A stretch of 60,287 nucleotides of DNA, taken from NCBI GenBank assembly GCA_964387645.1, contig CAYLYM010000009.1:1-60287 (forward strand), written 5' to 3'. The DNA comes from CAYLYM01 sp964387645. Lineage in GTDB: Bacteria > Calditrichota > Calditrichia > RBG-13-44-9. Of this stretch, positions 43,200-52,230 are shown in pieces. A program made the translations under genes and the position numbers. The notes beneath the pieces are model-generated. The model saw only the letters and a program-made list of their open reading frames with translations. It searched no databases and was not told the DNA's origin. Every line of letters starts with the position of its first letter. Within the stretch, counting starts at the first letter, position 1.

Positions 43200-43796
43200 A
43201 TGTTATTTCTGTTTTATGCTTTGCTCGTCTTTTGTATTATTGGATCAATTATAGCCATAGAAACTCGAAATATTCTGGCATCAGTTATTTCCACTGGTGT
43301 CGTAGGGATGGGACTTTCTATTCTCTTTCTTTTTTTGGGAGCTCCCGATATTGCTATTGTGCAGGTAGTGGTAGAAATTATTGTGTTGATCATCCTCATT
43401 CGCTCTACTGTATCGATTGACAATACTACCATCGTGCAACATCGCGACACTTTTGCCATCGTTAGCAGTCTTATCTTTTTTGGCCTTTTCCTGGTTTTCG
43501 CTTTTATGGCATTCCAAAGTTTACCTACTTTTGGCGAACCGCTTATGCGTATATCTTCCCAATACCTACAAAACAGCCTTAACGAGACCGGGGCCTCTAA
43601 TATGGTAATGGGAATCTTATTGGATTATCGCGCTTACGACACTCTGGGAGAAGCAACCGTAATCTTCACTGCCATCCTGGGTGCCTTAGTTATATTACGG
43701 TTACATGGAAAGAAAAAGAAAGAAGAAAAAGATCGTGCAAAAGTCGGCATCCCAAAATCAAAGGAATTAGAAAAAACAACTGAATACCAATCTTAA
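43200..43796 (+). CDS. MrpA C-terminal-like subunit (MbhD plus MbhE fusion)
   Basis: The 198-residue membrane protein has about five or six helices. The N-terminal half is the DUF4040/MbhD domain (LGAPDIAIVQVVVEIIVLIILIR split over residues about 48-70). The C-terminal half (about 75-175) is MbhE-like, with SNMVMGILLDYRAYDTLGE and EATVIFTAILGA. In bacterial Mrp these domains are the tail of MrpA; here they are a separate gene directly after the NuoL-like gene. The basic, Glu/Lys-rich tail is cytosolic. It bridges the hydrogenase and the antiporter arm. Confidence 0.9.
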   Translation: MLFLFYALLVFCIIGSIIAIETRNILASVISTGVVGMGLSILFLFLGAPDIAIVQVVVEIIVLIILIRSTVSIDNTTIVQHRDTFAIVSSLIFFGLFLVFAFMAFQSLPTFGEPLMRISSQYLQNSLNETGASNMVMGILLDYRAYDTLGEATVIFTAILGALVILRLHGKKKKEEKDRAKVGIPKSKELEKTTEYQS

Positions 43797-43903
43797 GTTA
43801 AAATATCATGAAAACACAAGTAACTTCAGGACTTTTTTCTCTTTTGCATTTCACATTATGATCAACTTCTTTATTTCAAACCAAATTTATGGAGCATTTA
43901 TTT

Positions 43904-44359
43904 ATGCAAGGTATGACCTTTATTGTTAAAACCATTACGCGTTTACTCATTGGTGTGATCTTTCTTTTCGGGATATACATTACTTTTTACGGCCACTTGA
44001 CTCCAGGGGGTGGTTTTGCCGGTGGCATCATTCTGGCCTGTGGATTCATTCTGCTTACTCTGGCATTTGGGAAGAACCTGGCATTAAGTAAACTTAGCGA
44101 CATGTGGGCCAGTTTGTTGGACAATCTGGGTGCCTTAACTTTCTGGACCATCGCCCTGCTCGGTTATGTTGGTGGTTACTTTTTTATGAATTTTATCGAA
44201 CGAAGTAATCCATTTGGATTATTCAGCTCTGGCACCATATTGGTTAACAATATCGCCATAGGCGTTAAAGTCATGGCCAGCATTTTCGCCGTTTTCATGG
44301 CGCTGACTATCTTCGGACGGTTTGTTTCGGATTTAGTTAACGGCGAAGATGATGAATAA
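43904..44359 (+). CDS. mrpB: MrpB/MnhB-like antiporter subunit (MbhF)
   Basis: The product of about 151 residues has four transmembrane helices and the MrpB signature LTPGGGFAGGIILACGFIL. I prefer the ATG at 43904, because GGAG at 43891-43894 precedes it; an ATG at 43889 has no ribosome binding site. It is part of the Mrp-type arm and forms an ion channel module with the MrpA C-terminal domains. Canonical order A-B-C-D-E-F-G is kept from here on. Confidence 0.92.
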   Translation: MQGMTFIVKTITRLLIGVIFLFGIYITFYGHLTPGGGFAGGIILACGFILLTLAFGKNLALSKLSDMWASLLDNLGALTFWTIALLGYVGGYFFMNFIERSNPFGLFSSGTILVNNIAIGVKVMASIFAVFMALTIFGRFVSDLVNGEDDE

Positions 44360-44472
44360 TTCAATAGTTTTTATCAGGATAAAATTTACAAAATTTATCT
44401 AACAACTTTCTTTACTTATCATTAAATCTTACATAAAACCTTACTATTCATCAATAAAATCGGGATATAGCA

Positions 44473-44823
44473 ATGTTTATTTATTTTCTGGATTCCATAC
44501 TTTTCGTTATGGGACTCTACTGCCTTATCGCCAAAAAGCATCTGGTAAAAAAAATCATTGGCCTGGTAATCATGGAATATGCTGTCAACCTGTTTATCAT
44601 CCTCCTGGGATACAAGCACAACGGTATTCCCCCTATCCTTCTACCCAACATGGAGCAGGCTGAATTTATCCGCCAGAGCGTAGATCCACTTCCCCAGGTA
44701 CTAGTTCTTACGTCTATCGTTATCGGTCTCAGCACCCTAGCACTTATGGTAGCCATTGCTCTGCGACTCTATGAGAAATATCAAACTTTTGACATGAGCG
44801 AAATTCGCAAACTGCGAGGATAA
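44473..44823 (+). CDS. mrpC: MrpC/MnhC-like antiporter subunit (MbhG, NuoK-like)
   Basis: The 116-residue protein has three transmembrane helices and resembles NuoK and MrpC. It contains GLYCLIAKKHLVKKIIGLVI near the start and DPLPQVLVLTSIVIG near residue 72, the family's Pro-Gln-Ala/Val-Leu-x-LT-Ile motif. The ribosome binding site is weak. It is followed by the only large gap inside the antiporter gene set. Confidence 0.92.
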   Translation: MFIYFLDSILFVMGLYCLIAKKHLVKKIIGLVIMEYAVNLFIILLGYKHNGIPPILLPNMEQAEFIRQSVDPLPQVLVLTSIVIGLSTLALMVAIALRLYEKYQTFDMSEIRKLRG

Positions 44824-45330
44824 TATCTCGTCCTAATAAATCTATCGAATTCAAATCTTTTACTTTAATTTTAAACAATAATAACTTCCTAAATACGTTT
44901 ATTTGCAAACAATCTTTATCCGACATTCAAAGCAAAAGATAAAACAGATCTCTCCACCTATTAAAATTGGCGTCAAAATAATTTGGTAGAGGCTATAATT
45001 TATTTAATAAAACTTTATCAATTAATGATCATACATCACTTTGAGTGAAATGCACACTCTTATTTATTTCATTTTCCGATAGGATTTCTTTTTCGTATCG
45101 CCCAATCGAAATAATGCAATTAATTTATCTTTTTAATTAAAATTTTGCAGAAACAATTTGTGGAATAATAGATATGAATTATGAAAACTCACTTTAAAAT
45201 CATATGGTTTTTACGGCAATGAAATTTTAAAGGTCCAATCCTGTAATAAAAATTTTAACCAGTTCAATATATACCGCTTTTTTATCAATTCTGAAAGTTG
45301 TTCAGATAAATTTCAGGAGAATTCACGCAA
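44824..45330. other. 507-base gap inside the antiporter gene set
   Basis: No gene is seen between mrpC and mrpD. The region is AT-rich in all frames and ends with an AGGAG for mrpD. The arms CTCTCCACC near 44951 and GGTAGAG near 44985 could pair imperfectly. An internal promoter or a 5' leader for the distal genes is possible. Confidence 0.4.
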
Positions 45331-46803
45331 ATGGAAAAATTATTACCACTTTTTGTTGCTGTACCCTTAGGCACAGTATTTGTAAATTTAATTATCTCGA
45401 AATTTATCAGACGCATTTCGCCCATTCTCACATTACTTGTTGCTATCTTTCAATTATGGTTGACATTACAACTATTTGGGAAATCACCGTTTTATTATGC
45501 TATGGGTGGTTGGTCTCCGCCTTTGGGTATAAGTTTAGTATGGGATCAGCTTAGTCAATTGCTCATTCTTATTGTTTCCGTGATTAGCCTGGCCGTAACC
45601 CTTTTTGCAATACCTTACATGCAAAAATACACCGCCCAGAACAAATTTTATTCTCTTTATTTACTAATGATTGCCGGTATGAATGGTGTGATTATCACCG
45701 GTGATTTATTCAACTTGTTTGTTTTTCTGGAAATTGCTTCCATAGCTTCCTACGCCCTGGTCGGTTTCGGTGTCGAAGCAGAAGAGTTAGAAGCTTCCTT
45801 TAAATATCTCATTCTGGGTAGCGTTTCCTCAAGTGTCATTCTCTTAGGCATTGCCCTCCTCTACTCAGTCACTGGTACCCTCAATATGGCAGACATGGCC
45901 AGTCAATTGACATCTGATGTTTCTACAAAATCACTGTTTTTTGTTTTTGCCTTATTTGTTATGGGATTTGGATTGAAATCGGCAATGGTTCCTTTTCATG
46001 CCTGGTTGCCTGACGCCCATCCTTCCGCTCCAGCCCCCATTTCTGCCATGCTATCAGGCTTGATTATCAAAGCGTTGGGAATCTACTGCATTGCCCGAAT
46101 TTTCTTTATCGTCCTGGGCTTAACCCCAACCATTCAAACCATTTTATTGGTGTTAGGGGGATTATCGATGGTAATCGGAGTATTTATGGCAATAGGTCAA
46201 TGGGATTTCAAGCGTTTGTTAGCGTATCATAGTATCAGCCAGATGGGATACGTGATGGTTGGGATCGGACTGGCTACACCGCTTGGGATTCTTGGCGGCC
46301 TTTTCCATTTAATCAATCACGCTGTTTTTAAATCTTTACTTTTCCTGTGTTCTGGATCCATTGAATATTCAACAGGAACCCGACAGCTTAAAGAACTTGG
46401 TGGCCTAATTCGAAAAATGCCCTGGACCGGCGCCAGTTGTTCTATAGCATCTCTTTCAATTTCCGGTGTACCACCTTTTAACGGATTCTGGAGTAAATTG
46501 CTCATCATCGTGGCCCTTTTCCAGGCCAAATTTTATTTTCTAGCTACGGTGACCGTCTTTGTTAGTTTTATGACATTAATCTCTTTTATTAAAGTACAAA
46601 AATATGCCCTGTTTGGAAAACTACCTAAAAAATTAGCTACTATTAAAGAATCACCTGCCCTCATGGTAACCGGCATGCTTATTCTTGCTATACTGTGTGT
46701 GGGACTGGGATTGGCTTATCCGGTATTTGGACCGCAGGTTCTGGAAACAGCCCGCGATTTTATGCTACAACCTTCTCAGTATATTCAGTTTGCGCTACCC
46801 TAA
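45331..46803 (+). CDS. mrpD: MrpD/MnhD-like antiporter subunit (MbhH)
   Basis: The 490-residue polytopic protein has about 14 helices. Family residues are visible: Glu in LFVFLEIASIASYALVGFG, Lys in GLKSAMVPFHAWLPDAHPSAP, Lys in LIIKALGIYCIAR and Lys in NHAVFKSLLFLCSG. It is the second full-size antiporter-like subunit of the complex, besides the NuoL-like protein at 41.3 kb. AGGAG with 11-base spacing precedes it. It ends in a short aaataag-type direct repeat. Confidence 0.93.
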   Translation: MEKLLPLFVAVPLGTVFVNLIISKFIRRISPILTLLVAIFQLWLTLQLFGKSPFYYAMGGWSPPLGISLVWDQLSQLLILIVSVISLAVTLFAIPYMQKYTAQNKFYSLYLLMIAGMNGVIITGDLFNLFVFLEIASIASYALVGFGVEAEELEASFKYLILGSVSSSVILLGIALLYSVTGTLNMADMASQLTSDVSTKSLFFVFALFVMGFGLKSAMVPFHAWLPDAHPSAPAPISAMLSGLIIKALGIYCIARIFFIVLGLTPTIQTILLVLGGLSMVIGVFMAIGQWDFKRLLAYHSISQMGYVMVGIGLATPLGILGGLFHLINHAVFKSLLFLCSGSIEYSTGTRQLKELGGLIRKMPWTGASCSIASLSISGVPPFNGFWSKLLIIVALFQAKFYFLATVTVFVSFMTLISFIKVQKYALFGKLPKKLATIKESPALMVTGMLILAILCVGLGLAYPVFGPQVLETARDFMLQPSQYIQFALP

Positions 46804-46862
46804 AATAAGAAATAAGAAATAAGAATTAAATCCAAAATCCTGGTTAGTTTGGAGTATTAAAC

Positions 46863-47348
46863 ATGAAGAAAATCGTTGAATTTATTTTATTGTTTCTTTT
46901 ATGGTTAGCCCTAACCTGGTCTGTAGCACTACCAGATATTATTGCAGGTGCTGTTGTTTCAGTTATCTCGGTATTATTATTCAGCAATCTATTTCCGGGG
47001 GAAATTACCAAACTGTTTCATCCCGTTCGACTTTTCTGGGCCATCATTTACCTGCCGGTATTCTTCTGGCACGTTGTTAAATCAAACTTTGATGTAGCTT
47101 ATCGCGTCCTTCACCCTGAGATGCCCATCCGGCCTGGAATAGTATGTGTAAAAACTTCTTTGAAAAGCGAAATTGCCAAAACTTTTCTGGCGAATTCAAT
47201 CACTTTAACCCCCGGGACGCTCACGGTCGATTGCATTGGGGATAATCTGTATGTCCATTGGATCAATATCATTTCGGAAGATCCTGAAGTAGAGACCAAC
47301 CTGATCGTAAAAAAATTTGAAAAATACTTAAGAAAAATTTTTGATTAA
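46863..47348 (+). CDS. mrpE: MrpE/MnhE-like antiporter subunit (MbhA)
   Basis: The 161-residue protein has two N-terminal transmembrane helices and a soluble domain, as in MrpE/MnhE. Hallmarks are ALPDIIAGAVVS, FWHVVKSNFDVAYRVLHP and NSITLTPGTLTVD, then YVHWINI. Length is standard. It lies 60 bases after mrpD and 17 bases before mrpF, in an operon with them. Confidence 0.92.
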   Translation: MKKIVEFILLFLLWLALTWSVALPDIIAGAVVSVISVLLFSNLFPGEITKLFHPVRLFWAIIYLPVFFWHVVKSNFDVAYRVLHPEMPIRPGIVCVKTSLKSEIAKTFLANSITLTPGTLTVDCIGDNLYVHWINIISEDPEVETNLIVKKFEKYLRKIFD

Positions 47349-47365
47349 ATTTCTGAGGTGGACTT

Positions 47366-47620
47366 ATGGTGATTTTTGTGATTTTTCTTCTGTTGTGTGC
47401 TTTTTTCTGTCTTTATCGTGTCGGTGCCGGTCCTACTCCGCCAGACCGGACGGTGGCCATCGACATTCTGGGAATTCTCATGGTCGGTTTCTGTGCTATC
47501 CTGTCGCTTTACACCGGAAAGGACCTTTACATGAACATCGCTATTGCATGGGCACTATTATCATTTATCGGAACTACGGCTCTTGCTAAATATTTAGAAG
47601 GGAGGACTTTCGATGAGTAA
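47366..47620 (+). CDS. mrpF: MrpF/MnhF-like antiporter subunit (MbhB)
   Basis: The 84-residue protein has three transmembrane helices and the family motif VGAGPTPPDRTVAIDILGI (residues about 19-37). A GAGGTGG Shine-Dalgarno precedes the ATG. The gene overlaps mrpG by 8 bases. A longer frame at 47341-47589 is a shadow of this gene. Confidence 0.92.
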   Translation: MVIFVIFLLLCAFFCLYRVGAGPTPPDRTVAIDILGILMVGFCAILSLYTGKDLYMNIAIAWALLSFIGTTALAKYLEGRTFDE

Positions 47621-47939
47621 TATTGTGATTATTCTCTTATCGGTCGGTCTTTTTTTCGATTTCGCCGGATGTTTGGGGCTGATCCGGTTTCCCGATATTT
47701 ACAACCGACTGCAAGCTTCTACCAAATGCGTAACGCTGGGCACTATTTTAATCTTACTGGCGCTGGTATTCCATTTCGGCTGGAATAGCATCAGCGTTAA
47801 AGCGATTTTATGCATCGCATTTATTCTTCTTACGGCTCCTACTGCCGCCCATGCCATCTCCCGCGGCTCTCTTCGGGCAGGATTCCCCTTGTGGAAAGGC
47901 AGTGTAATGGACCGCTATTCCGAAGATATTGAAAAGTAA
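47613..47939 (+). CDS. mrpG: MrpG/MnhG-like antiporter subunit (MbhC)
   Basis: The 108-residue protein has three helices and the MrpG signature GLIRFPDIYNRLQASTKCVT (residues about 21-40), then LTAPTAAHAISRGSLRAG (about 70-87). GGAGG with 7-base spacing gives the start. It ends the Mrp-type gene set; the polyferredoxin subunit follows after 427 bases. Confidence 0.92.
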   Translation: MSNIVIILLSVGLFFDFAGCLGLIRFPDIYNRLQASTKCVTLGTILILLALVFHFGWNSISVKAILCIAFILLTAPTAAHAISRGSLRAGFPLWKGSVMDRYSEDIEK

Positions 47940-48366
47940 CCCTTAAAAAATATCTTTTCTTTCTATGATAAAGCATTGATTGATCTGGCAATTTTAAAAA
48001 TCTAATTTCACTTCATAAAATTAATTTTAAATTTCGTTTAAATAATACATTAACTATAGTTTCTAACGAATTGAAAACTACCATGATACTATAACAAATT
48101 CATAAGTCGAATTTCTATCAACTAAATCAGGGTCTCCCGATTGGGCAAATTTGGTTTGCCGCCAAGAGTAATTTTTTTCGTATACTATAAACCCTAATCT
48201 TAGAACGCTCAAGAAATTAATTTATATAGAAATAATCTAATCCAATTTATTAATTCTTAAAAAATTATTTTCTAAAAATACTTATAATCAATTTTCACAT
48301 AACCGGTTTTTGACTCATCAAGGTAACAAAAAATCAGACGAATTGAACAAATAGGAGTTATTTTCA
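47940..48366. other. Gap between mrpG and the polyferredoxin gene
   Basis: No gene is found. GGCAAA (48144-48149) and TTTGCC (48155-48160) form a small hairpin followed some bases later by a T-run, possibly a weak transcript end. A leader or promoter for the next gene is likely. Confidence 0.4.
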
Positions 48367-48978
48367 ATGCGTTTACCTAAAATTCGCGAGATTAAAGAGG
48401 CGTTAACTGCCGTGGCCAAAGGCCCCTACACTCATCCTTTTCCTAAAGAACCGACACCAATTCCAGAAAATCTACGAGGAGCTCCTAAGTATAACCCTGA
48501 TTATTGTATTGGCTGTGGCGCCTGCGCTGAGGTGTGCCCAGCCGATGCTATATCTGTAAAGGAAATTAAACAAGATGGAAAAACCATCCGCCGTTTGACA
48601 TGTAACTATGCAAACTGTATTTTTTGTGGAGAATGTCAATTAAACTGTACTACGGAAAAAGGCATTCAATTATCTCAAGAATATGAACTGTCCTATTTTG
48701 ACGAAGCAGAAGCTAAAGAAAGTATCGATCATGAAATGCTTGTTTGTGAAATCTGCGGAAAGTCTATTGCCCCAAAGAAGCAGTATGAATATCTTTATCA
48801 GAAGTTAGGAACTATTGCTTATGCAAATCCTACTGTTTACCTCTCTCATGCTCAGGATCTGGAGCTTATTAAAAATATTCCGCCACGAGACGACCGTCCA
48901 ATTGGTCGTTGGGATATGGTCAAAATCTGTTGTCCATCTTGCCGCAGAGATGTATTGCTCAAAGAAGAATGGGGTTAA
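48367..48978 (+). CDS. mbhN: Membrane-bound hydrogenase polyferredoxin subunit N (NuoI/HycF-like)
   Basis: The 203-residue protein has two [4Fe-4S] motifs: C47/C50/C53/C57 (CIGCGACAEVCP) and C84/C87/C90/C94 (CIFCGECQLNC). The N terminus is amphipathic. The C-terminal part (about 124-203) adds a zinc-ribbon-like pair, CEICGK and CCPSCRR, known in HycF-type proteins. It passes electrons from ferredoxin to the small subunit J. It is placed last, 427 bases from mrpG, and is followed by a strong terminator. Confidence 0.92.
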   Translation: MRLPKIREIKEALTAVAKGPYTHPFPKEPTPIPENLRGAPKYNPDYCIGCGACAEVCPADAISVKEIKQDGKTIRRLTCNYANCIFCGECQLNCTTEKGIQLSQEYELSYFDEAEAKESIDHEMLVCEICGKSIAPKKQYEYLYQKLGTIAYANPTVYLSHAQDLELIKNIPPRDDRPIGRWDMVKICCPSCRRDVLLKEEWG

Positions 48979-49032
48979 TTTCTCTTATACCCGAGATAAA
49001 TTAAAACTCATTTGTCACTTTACCCAATTTAA

Positions 49033-49058
49033 AGCCATGCTATTAGCATGGCTTTTTT
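49033..49058 (+). terminator. Intrinsic terminator at the end of the hydrogenase-antiporter cluster
   Basis: AGCCATGC (49033-49040) pairs with GCATGGCT (49046-49053) around a 5-base loop and is followed by a T-run. Confidence 0.92.
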
Positions 49059-49435
49059 GCTAAAAATTCGCTTTCCTGAAATTCAAAAAAATAAAATTTT
49101 TAATTGATAAATATCCAATTTAAATTTAAAATTTATATCATACTTTTTAAAAATATTTTCTTTTAGAGGATAAAACTATTTAATTTTTTGTTAAGATTAA
49201 ATTCATATTTTGATTCACCAAATCGAAACCAGATTATTCTTCTATCTTTCTTTATTTCGAAATAAGTTTTTCAGAAATTATTTAAGTAACCAATTTACGT
49301 AATACCTATCGTCTGGTTGTTTTACGGTTGTAATTTTTACCATACTCAAACAGGAGAACAATATTAATTTAAAAATAGCGTCCTCCAAATAAGTTTTCTT
49401 TTTACAAAATTTCATATTAATGATTGGATCCCGAT
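49059..49435. other. Intergenic region upstream of the sulfatase gene
   Basis: It is AT-rich, with no gene or clear regulatory site. The sulfatase start has only a weak ribosome binding site, so the promoter cannot be identified. Confidence 0.35.
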
Positions 49436-50869
49436 ATGAAACAAAATGATTACATCCATCGTCGAGATTTTCTTAAATTATTGGGAGCCGGAGTGTTTTC
49501 CACACTCTTTCCAGCTATTTCTTCTCCAGTAGTAAAAAGTACCCGCCGTCCCAACATTCTTTTCATCATTGTGGATGATCTACGGCCGCAATTAGGTTGT
49601 TATGGTCATCGGGAAACGTTATCGCCCAATATTGACCGCCTGGCAGCGAAAGGGACGCTTTTCAAGCGGGCTTATTGTCAGGTACCAGTTTGCGGTCCTT
49701 CGCGAGTGAGCGTGCTAACCGGAATTCGCACGAATCCCGATCAATGGAGGTGCAGCGATCTGAATACTGAATTCATCACACTACCGTCTTATTTACAACA
49801 ATTTGGTTATTACACCATATCCAATGGTAAAGTCTTCCACTACCTGCAGGATCGCAAGGAAGACTGGAACGAACCGCCCTGGCGCTCCGTGAAAATTTAC
49901 CCAGATAAAGGAGATTGGGCAAAATACAATACCTACAAGTTATGGCAAAATGAACAGTCCAGGAAATACATTAACCCCCAATCGGGTCGTGGGCCGTATT
50001 GTGAGTGGGCTGAGGTTTCCGACGATGCTTATCAAGACGGTAAATTAGCTGAGAAAACCATTGCAGACCTCCGGCGGCTTAAAGCGCTGGACAAACCATT
50101 TTTCCTTGCCTGCGGTTTCTGGCGCCCGCACCTACCTTTCAATGCCCCAAAAAAATATTGGGACCTGTATCAAAGAGAAAAAATCGAGATTGCTGAAAAT
50201 CGATTTCCACCTAAAAATTTACCACCACAGTGCAGAAGCTCCCGCGAAATTGATCGATACGGAAAGGTGGCCGGACGAAAGAACACCGAGGATTTTCACC
50301 GTGAAGCTCGTCACGCCTATTATGCTTGCGTTAGTTATGTTGATGCACAAATCGGTAAAATATTAAAAGCGCTTGATGAATTGGAATTGTCCGATAACAC
50401 CATTGTTGTGCTATGGGGAGATCACGGTTGGCATCTAGGAGAGCACGAATTTTGGGGAAAGCATAACACCCTTGATAATGCCCTGCGTGCCCCACTGATT
50501 GTCCGCGCGCCCGGCCACAAGCAAAACAATTCTACCAATGCCCTGGTGGAATTTGTAGACATCTACCCTACCCTTTGTGAACTTGTCGGTATTCCAGTGC
50601 CGACACACGTTCAAGGTACCAGCTTCGTACCACTATTAGATAACCCTCAACTTCCCTGGAAAAAAGCTGTTTTCAGTTACTGGAAGGGTTGTCAGGCCGT
50701 CAAGACAGATCGATTTCTGTATACCGAATGGAGAGAAAATGGCAAAATTATTGCCCGAATGTTATTCGACCATCAGACTGATCCCAATGAGAATGAAAAC
50801 ATTGCTGAAAAACCTGAAAACGCAAAATTGGTTAAATCACTTAGCCTGCTTCTGAAGGAGGCAAGGTAA
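49436..50869 (+). CDS. Tat-exported sulfatase (alkaline phosphatase superfamily)
   Basis: From the ATG at 49436 the product is 477 residues. It begins with a twin-arginine signal (IHRRDFLKLLGAGV), so it is exported folded. Mature motifs are metal ligands D47-D48 (IIVDDLRPQ) and the formylglycine site C86-G-P-S-R90 (VPVCGPSRVSVLTG), where the Cys is the residue modified by a sulfatase-maturating enzyme. GDHGWHLGEHEFWGKH is the C-terminal metal-binding part. The order and size are closest to iduronate-2-sulfatase-type sulfatases. It hydrolyses sulfate esters, probably of polysaccharides; the substrate is unknown. It is an orphan gene. Confidence 0.93.
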   Translation: MKQNDYIHRRDFLKLLGAGVFSTLFPAISSPVVKSTRRPNILFIIVDDLRPQLGCYGHRETLSPNIDRLAAKGTLFKRAYCQVPVCGPSRVSVLTGIRTNPDQWRCSDLNTEFITLPSYLQQFGYYTISNGKVFHYLQDRKEDWNEPPWRSVKIYPDKGDWAKYNTYKLWQNEQSRKYINPQSGRGPYCEWAEVSDDAYQDGKLAEKTIADLRRLKALDKPFFLACGFWRPHLPFNAPKKYWDLYQREKIEIAENRFPPKNLPPQCRSSREIDRYGKVAGRKNTEDFHREARHAYYACVSYVDAQIGKILKALDELELSDNTIVVLWGDHGWHLGEHEFWGKHNTLDNALRAPLIVRAPGHKQNNSTNALVEFVDIYPTLCELVGIPVPTHVQGTSFVPLLDNPQLPWKKAVFSYWKGCQAVKTDRFLYTEWRENGKIIARMLFDHQTDPNENENIAEKPENAKLVKSLSLLLKEAR

Positions 50870-51246
50870 AATTTCAACCTAAAATGAAAAAGAAGATAAA
50901 GATCGAAGGAGTAACCTTAGCGCATTAAAAATCATAATATAAAACGATTAATTTCCGATTGGGTAATACATCGCTGAATAACTTATTCAACACATTCAAG
51001 GGAAATCCACAATTCTTAAAATTTCAGAGTTAACAATTAATTCCAGACCGACTTCACTGTTACAAACGATGGCATGGCAATCAGTATCCTCTTATTTCAC
51101 CCGGCATTGGTAATATTTTAGGGAAAAATATCCAGCCGATTTAAATTGAAAGTTGATTTTATAAATTGATCCTGTATATTGTGTACATGAATAAAATGAC
51201 TTAGAAAAATTAACAAAAAGTTAAATCATTATTTTTAGGAGTAAAG
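50870..51246. other. Intergenic region upstream of the mla-type operon
   Basis: There is no gene in these 377 bases. The mla-type operon starts with AGGAG just before 51247. No regulatory motif is recognised. Confidence 0.35.
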
Positions 51247-52230
51247 ATGCCCACGCATGCCCAGAAGGTCAGATTTGGAATTTTTGTCATCTTCGGTATC
51301 CTGGCATTGGTGGGTTTATTAGCTGTTATCACCAGCCAGAAATATCTCAAAAAAAGAGATATTTATTATATCGCTTTCGAGAATGTATCGGTCGGTGGAT
51401 TAGAAGTCGGCAGCCCGGTAAAATATTTAGGTTTAAAGGTGGGAAACATCGAAAATATTCACATTGATCCTGAACATATAAATCGTATAATTATTACGGT
51501 AGCTCTGGATAAAGGCACGCCCATCAAAGCAGATGCCCGAGCCGATTTAGTCAATATTGGAATCACCGGATTGAAGATGATCGAAATTCGCGGTGGCACA
51601 GACCAGGCTCCGTTGCTTAAACCTGGAGAATATATACTTGCCGGAACTTCTATTACCGAACAGATTACTGGAAAAGCCGAGGTTATCGCAGAAAAATTAG
51701 AAACGCTACTTAATAATTTGAATGCTTTTACAGCCAATGATAAATTAGACAAACTGTTGGTAATGGCCGATAAAGTCACAGCATCTTTTGAAAATTTGAA
51801 TTCTTTAATACTGGAAAATCGAACGAATATTACAGAGACCATTCGTTTAAGTAAGAAAGTTGGAAGCAGATTAGATAGTTTAACCACTGAATTTAATCTA
51901 ATCGCCGCTTCTATGCGCGACATTTTAACCAGCGATACCTTACATGCTATCCTATCCAATGCTGGAGAAATTTCATTCAAAATGAAGCAGGCAAATATTC
52001 TGGGTCTAATAGAAAAATTAGGCGAACTGGTAGAAAGAACCAATAAAATTTTAGCCAGAGCAGACCTTGATCTCAATCAGGGAAGTGAGGCATTCCGCCG
52101 AAGCATATTCAGATTAGATGAAACAATTGCAAATCTTCAGGAAGTATCTCGTATGTTAAATCAGGATCCTTCGATCCTCTTTCGTGGCGCTAAATTTAAA
52201 AATTTACCCGATAAAGAAGTGGAAGAATAA
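51247..52230 (+). CDS. MlaD/Mce family lipid-transport protein
   Basis: The 327-residue protein has an N-terminal transmembrane anchor (residues about 10-28) and a single MCE domain (about 38-118) with VSVGGLEVGSPVKYLGLKVG and ADLVNIGITGLKMIEIRGG. The long C-terminal part is predicted to be helical, as in Mce proteins that form a periplasmic conduit. It is the first gene of a four-gene mlaD-lipoprotein-mlaE-mlaF operon, overlapping the next gene by one base. It probably carries phospholipid between membranes. Confidence 0.93.
   Translation: MPTHAQKVRFGIFVIFGILALVGLLAVITSQKYLKKRDIYYIAFENVSVGGLEVGSPVKYLGLKVGNIENIHIDPEHINRIIITVALDKGTPIKADARADLVNIGITGLKMIEIRGGTDQAPLLKPGEYILAGTSITEQITGKAEVIAEKLETLLNNLNAFTANDKLDKLLVMADKVTASFENLNSLILENRTNITETIRLSKKVGSRLDSLTTEFNLIAASMRDILTSDTLHAILSNAGEISFKMKQANILGLIEKLGELVERTNKILARADLDLNQGSEAFRRSIFRLDETIANLQEVSRMLNQDPSILFRGAKFKNLPDKEVEE

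Noticed and set aside
46803..46824. Three copies of a 7-base repeat (aaataag)
   Set aside because: Simple AT-rich slippage repeat in a spacer; no array or CRISPR features.
47341..47589. 82-codon ORF overlapping mrpF
   Set aside because: It is a shadow in another frame. The mrpF frame has the family motif and a good ribosome binding site.
51459..52076. 205-codon antisense ORF within the MlaD-like gene
   Set aside because: The MlaD-like frame has clear domain motifs and operon context; the antisense frame is a by-product of its codon usage.
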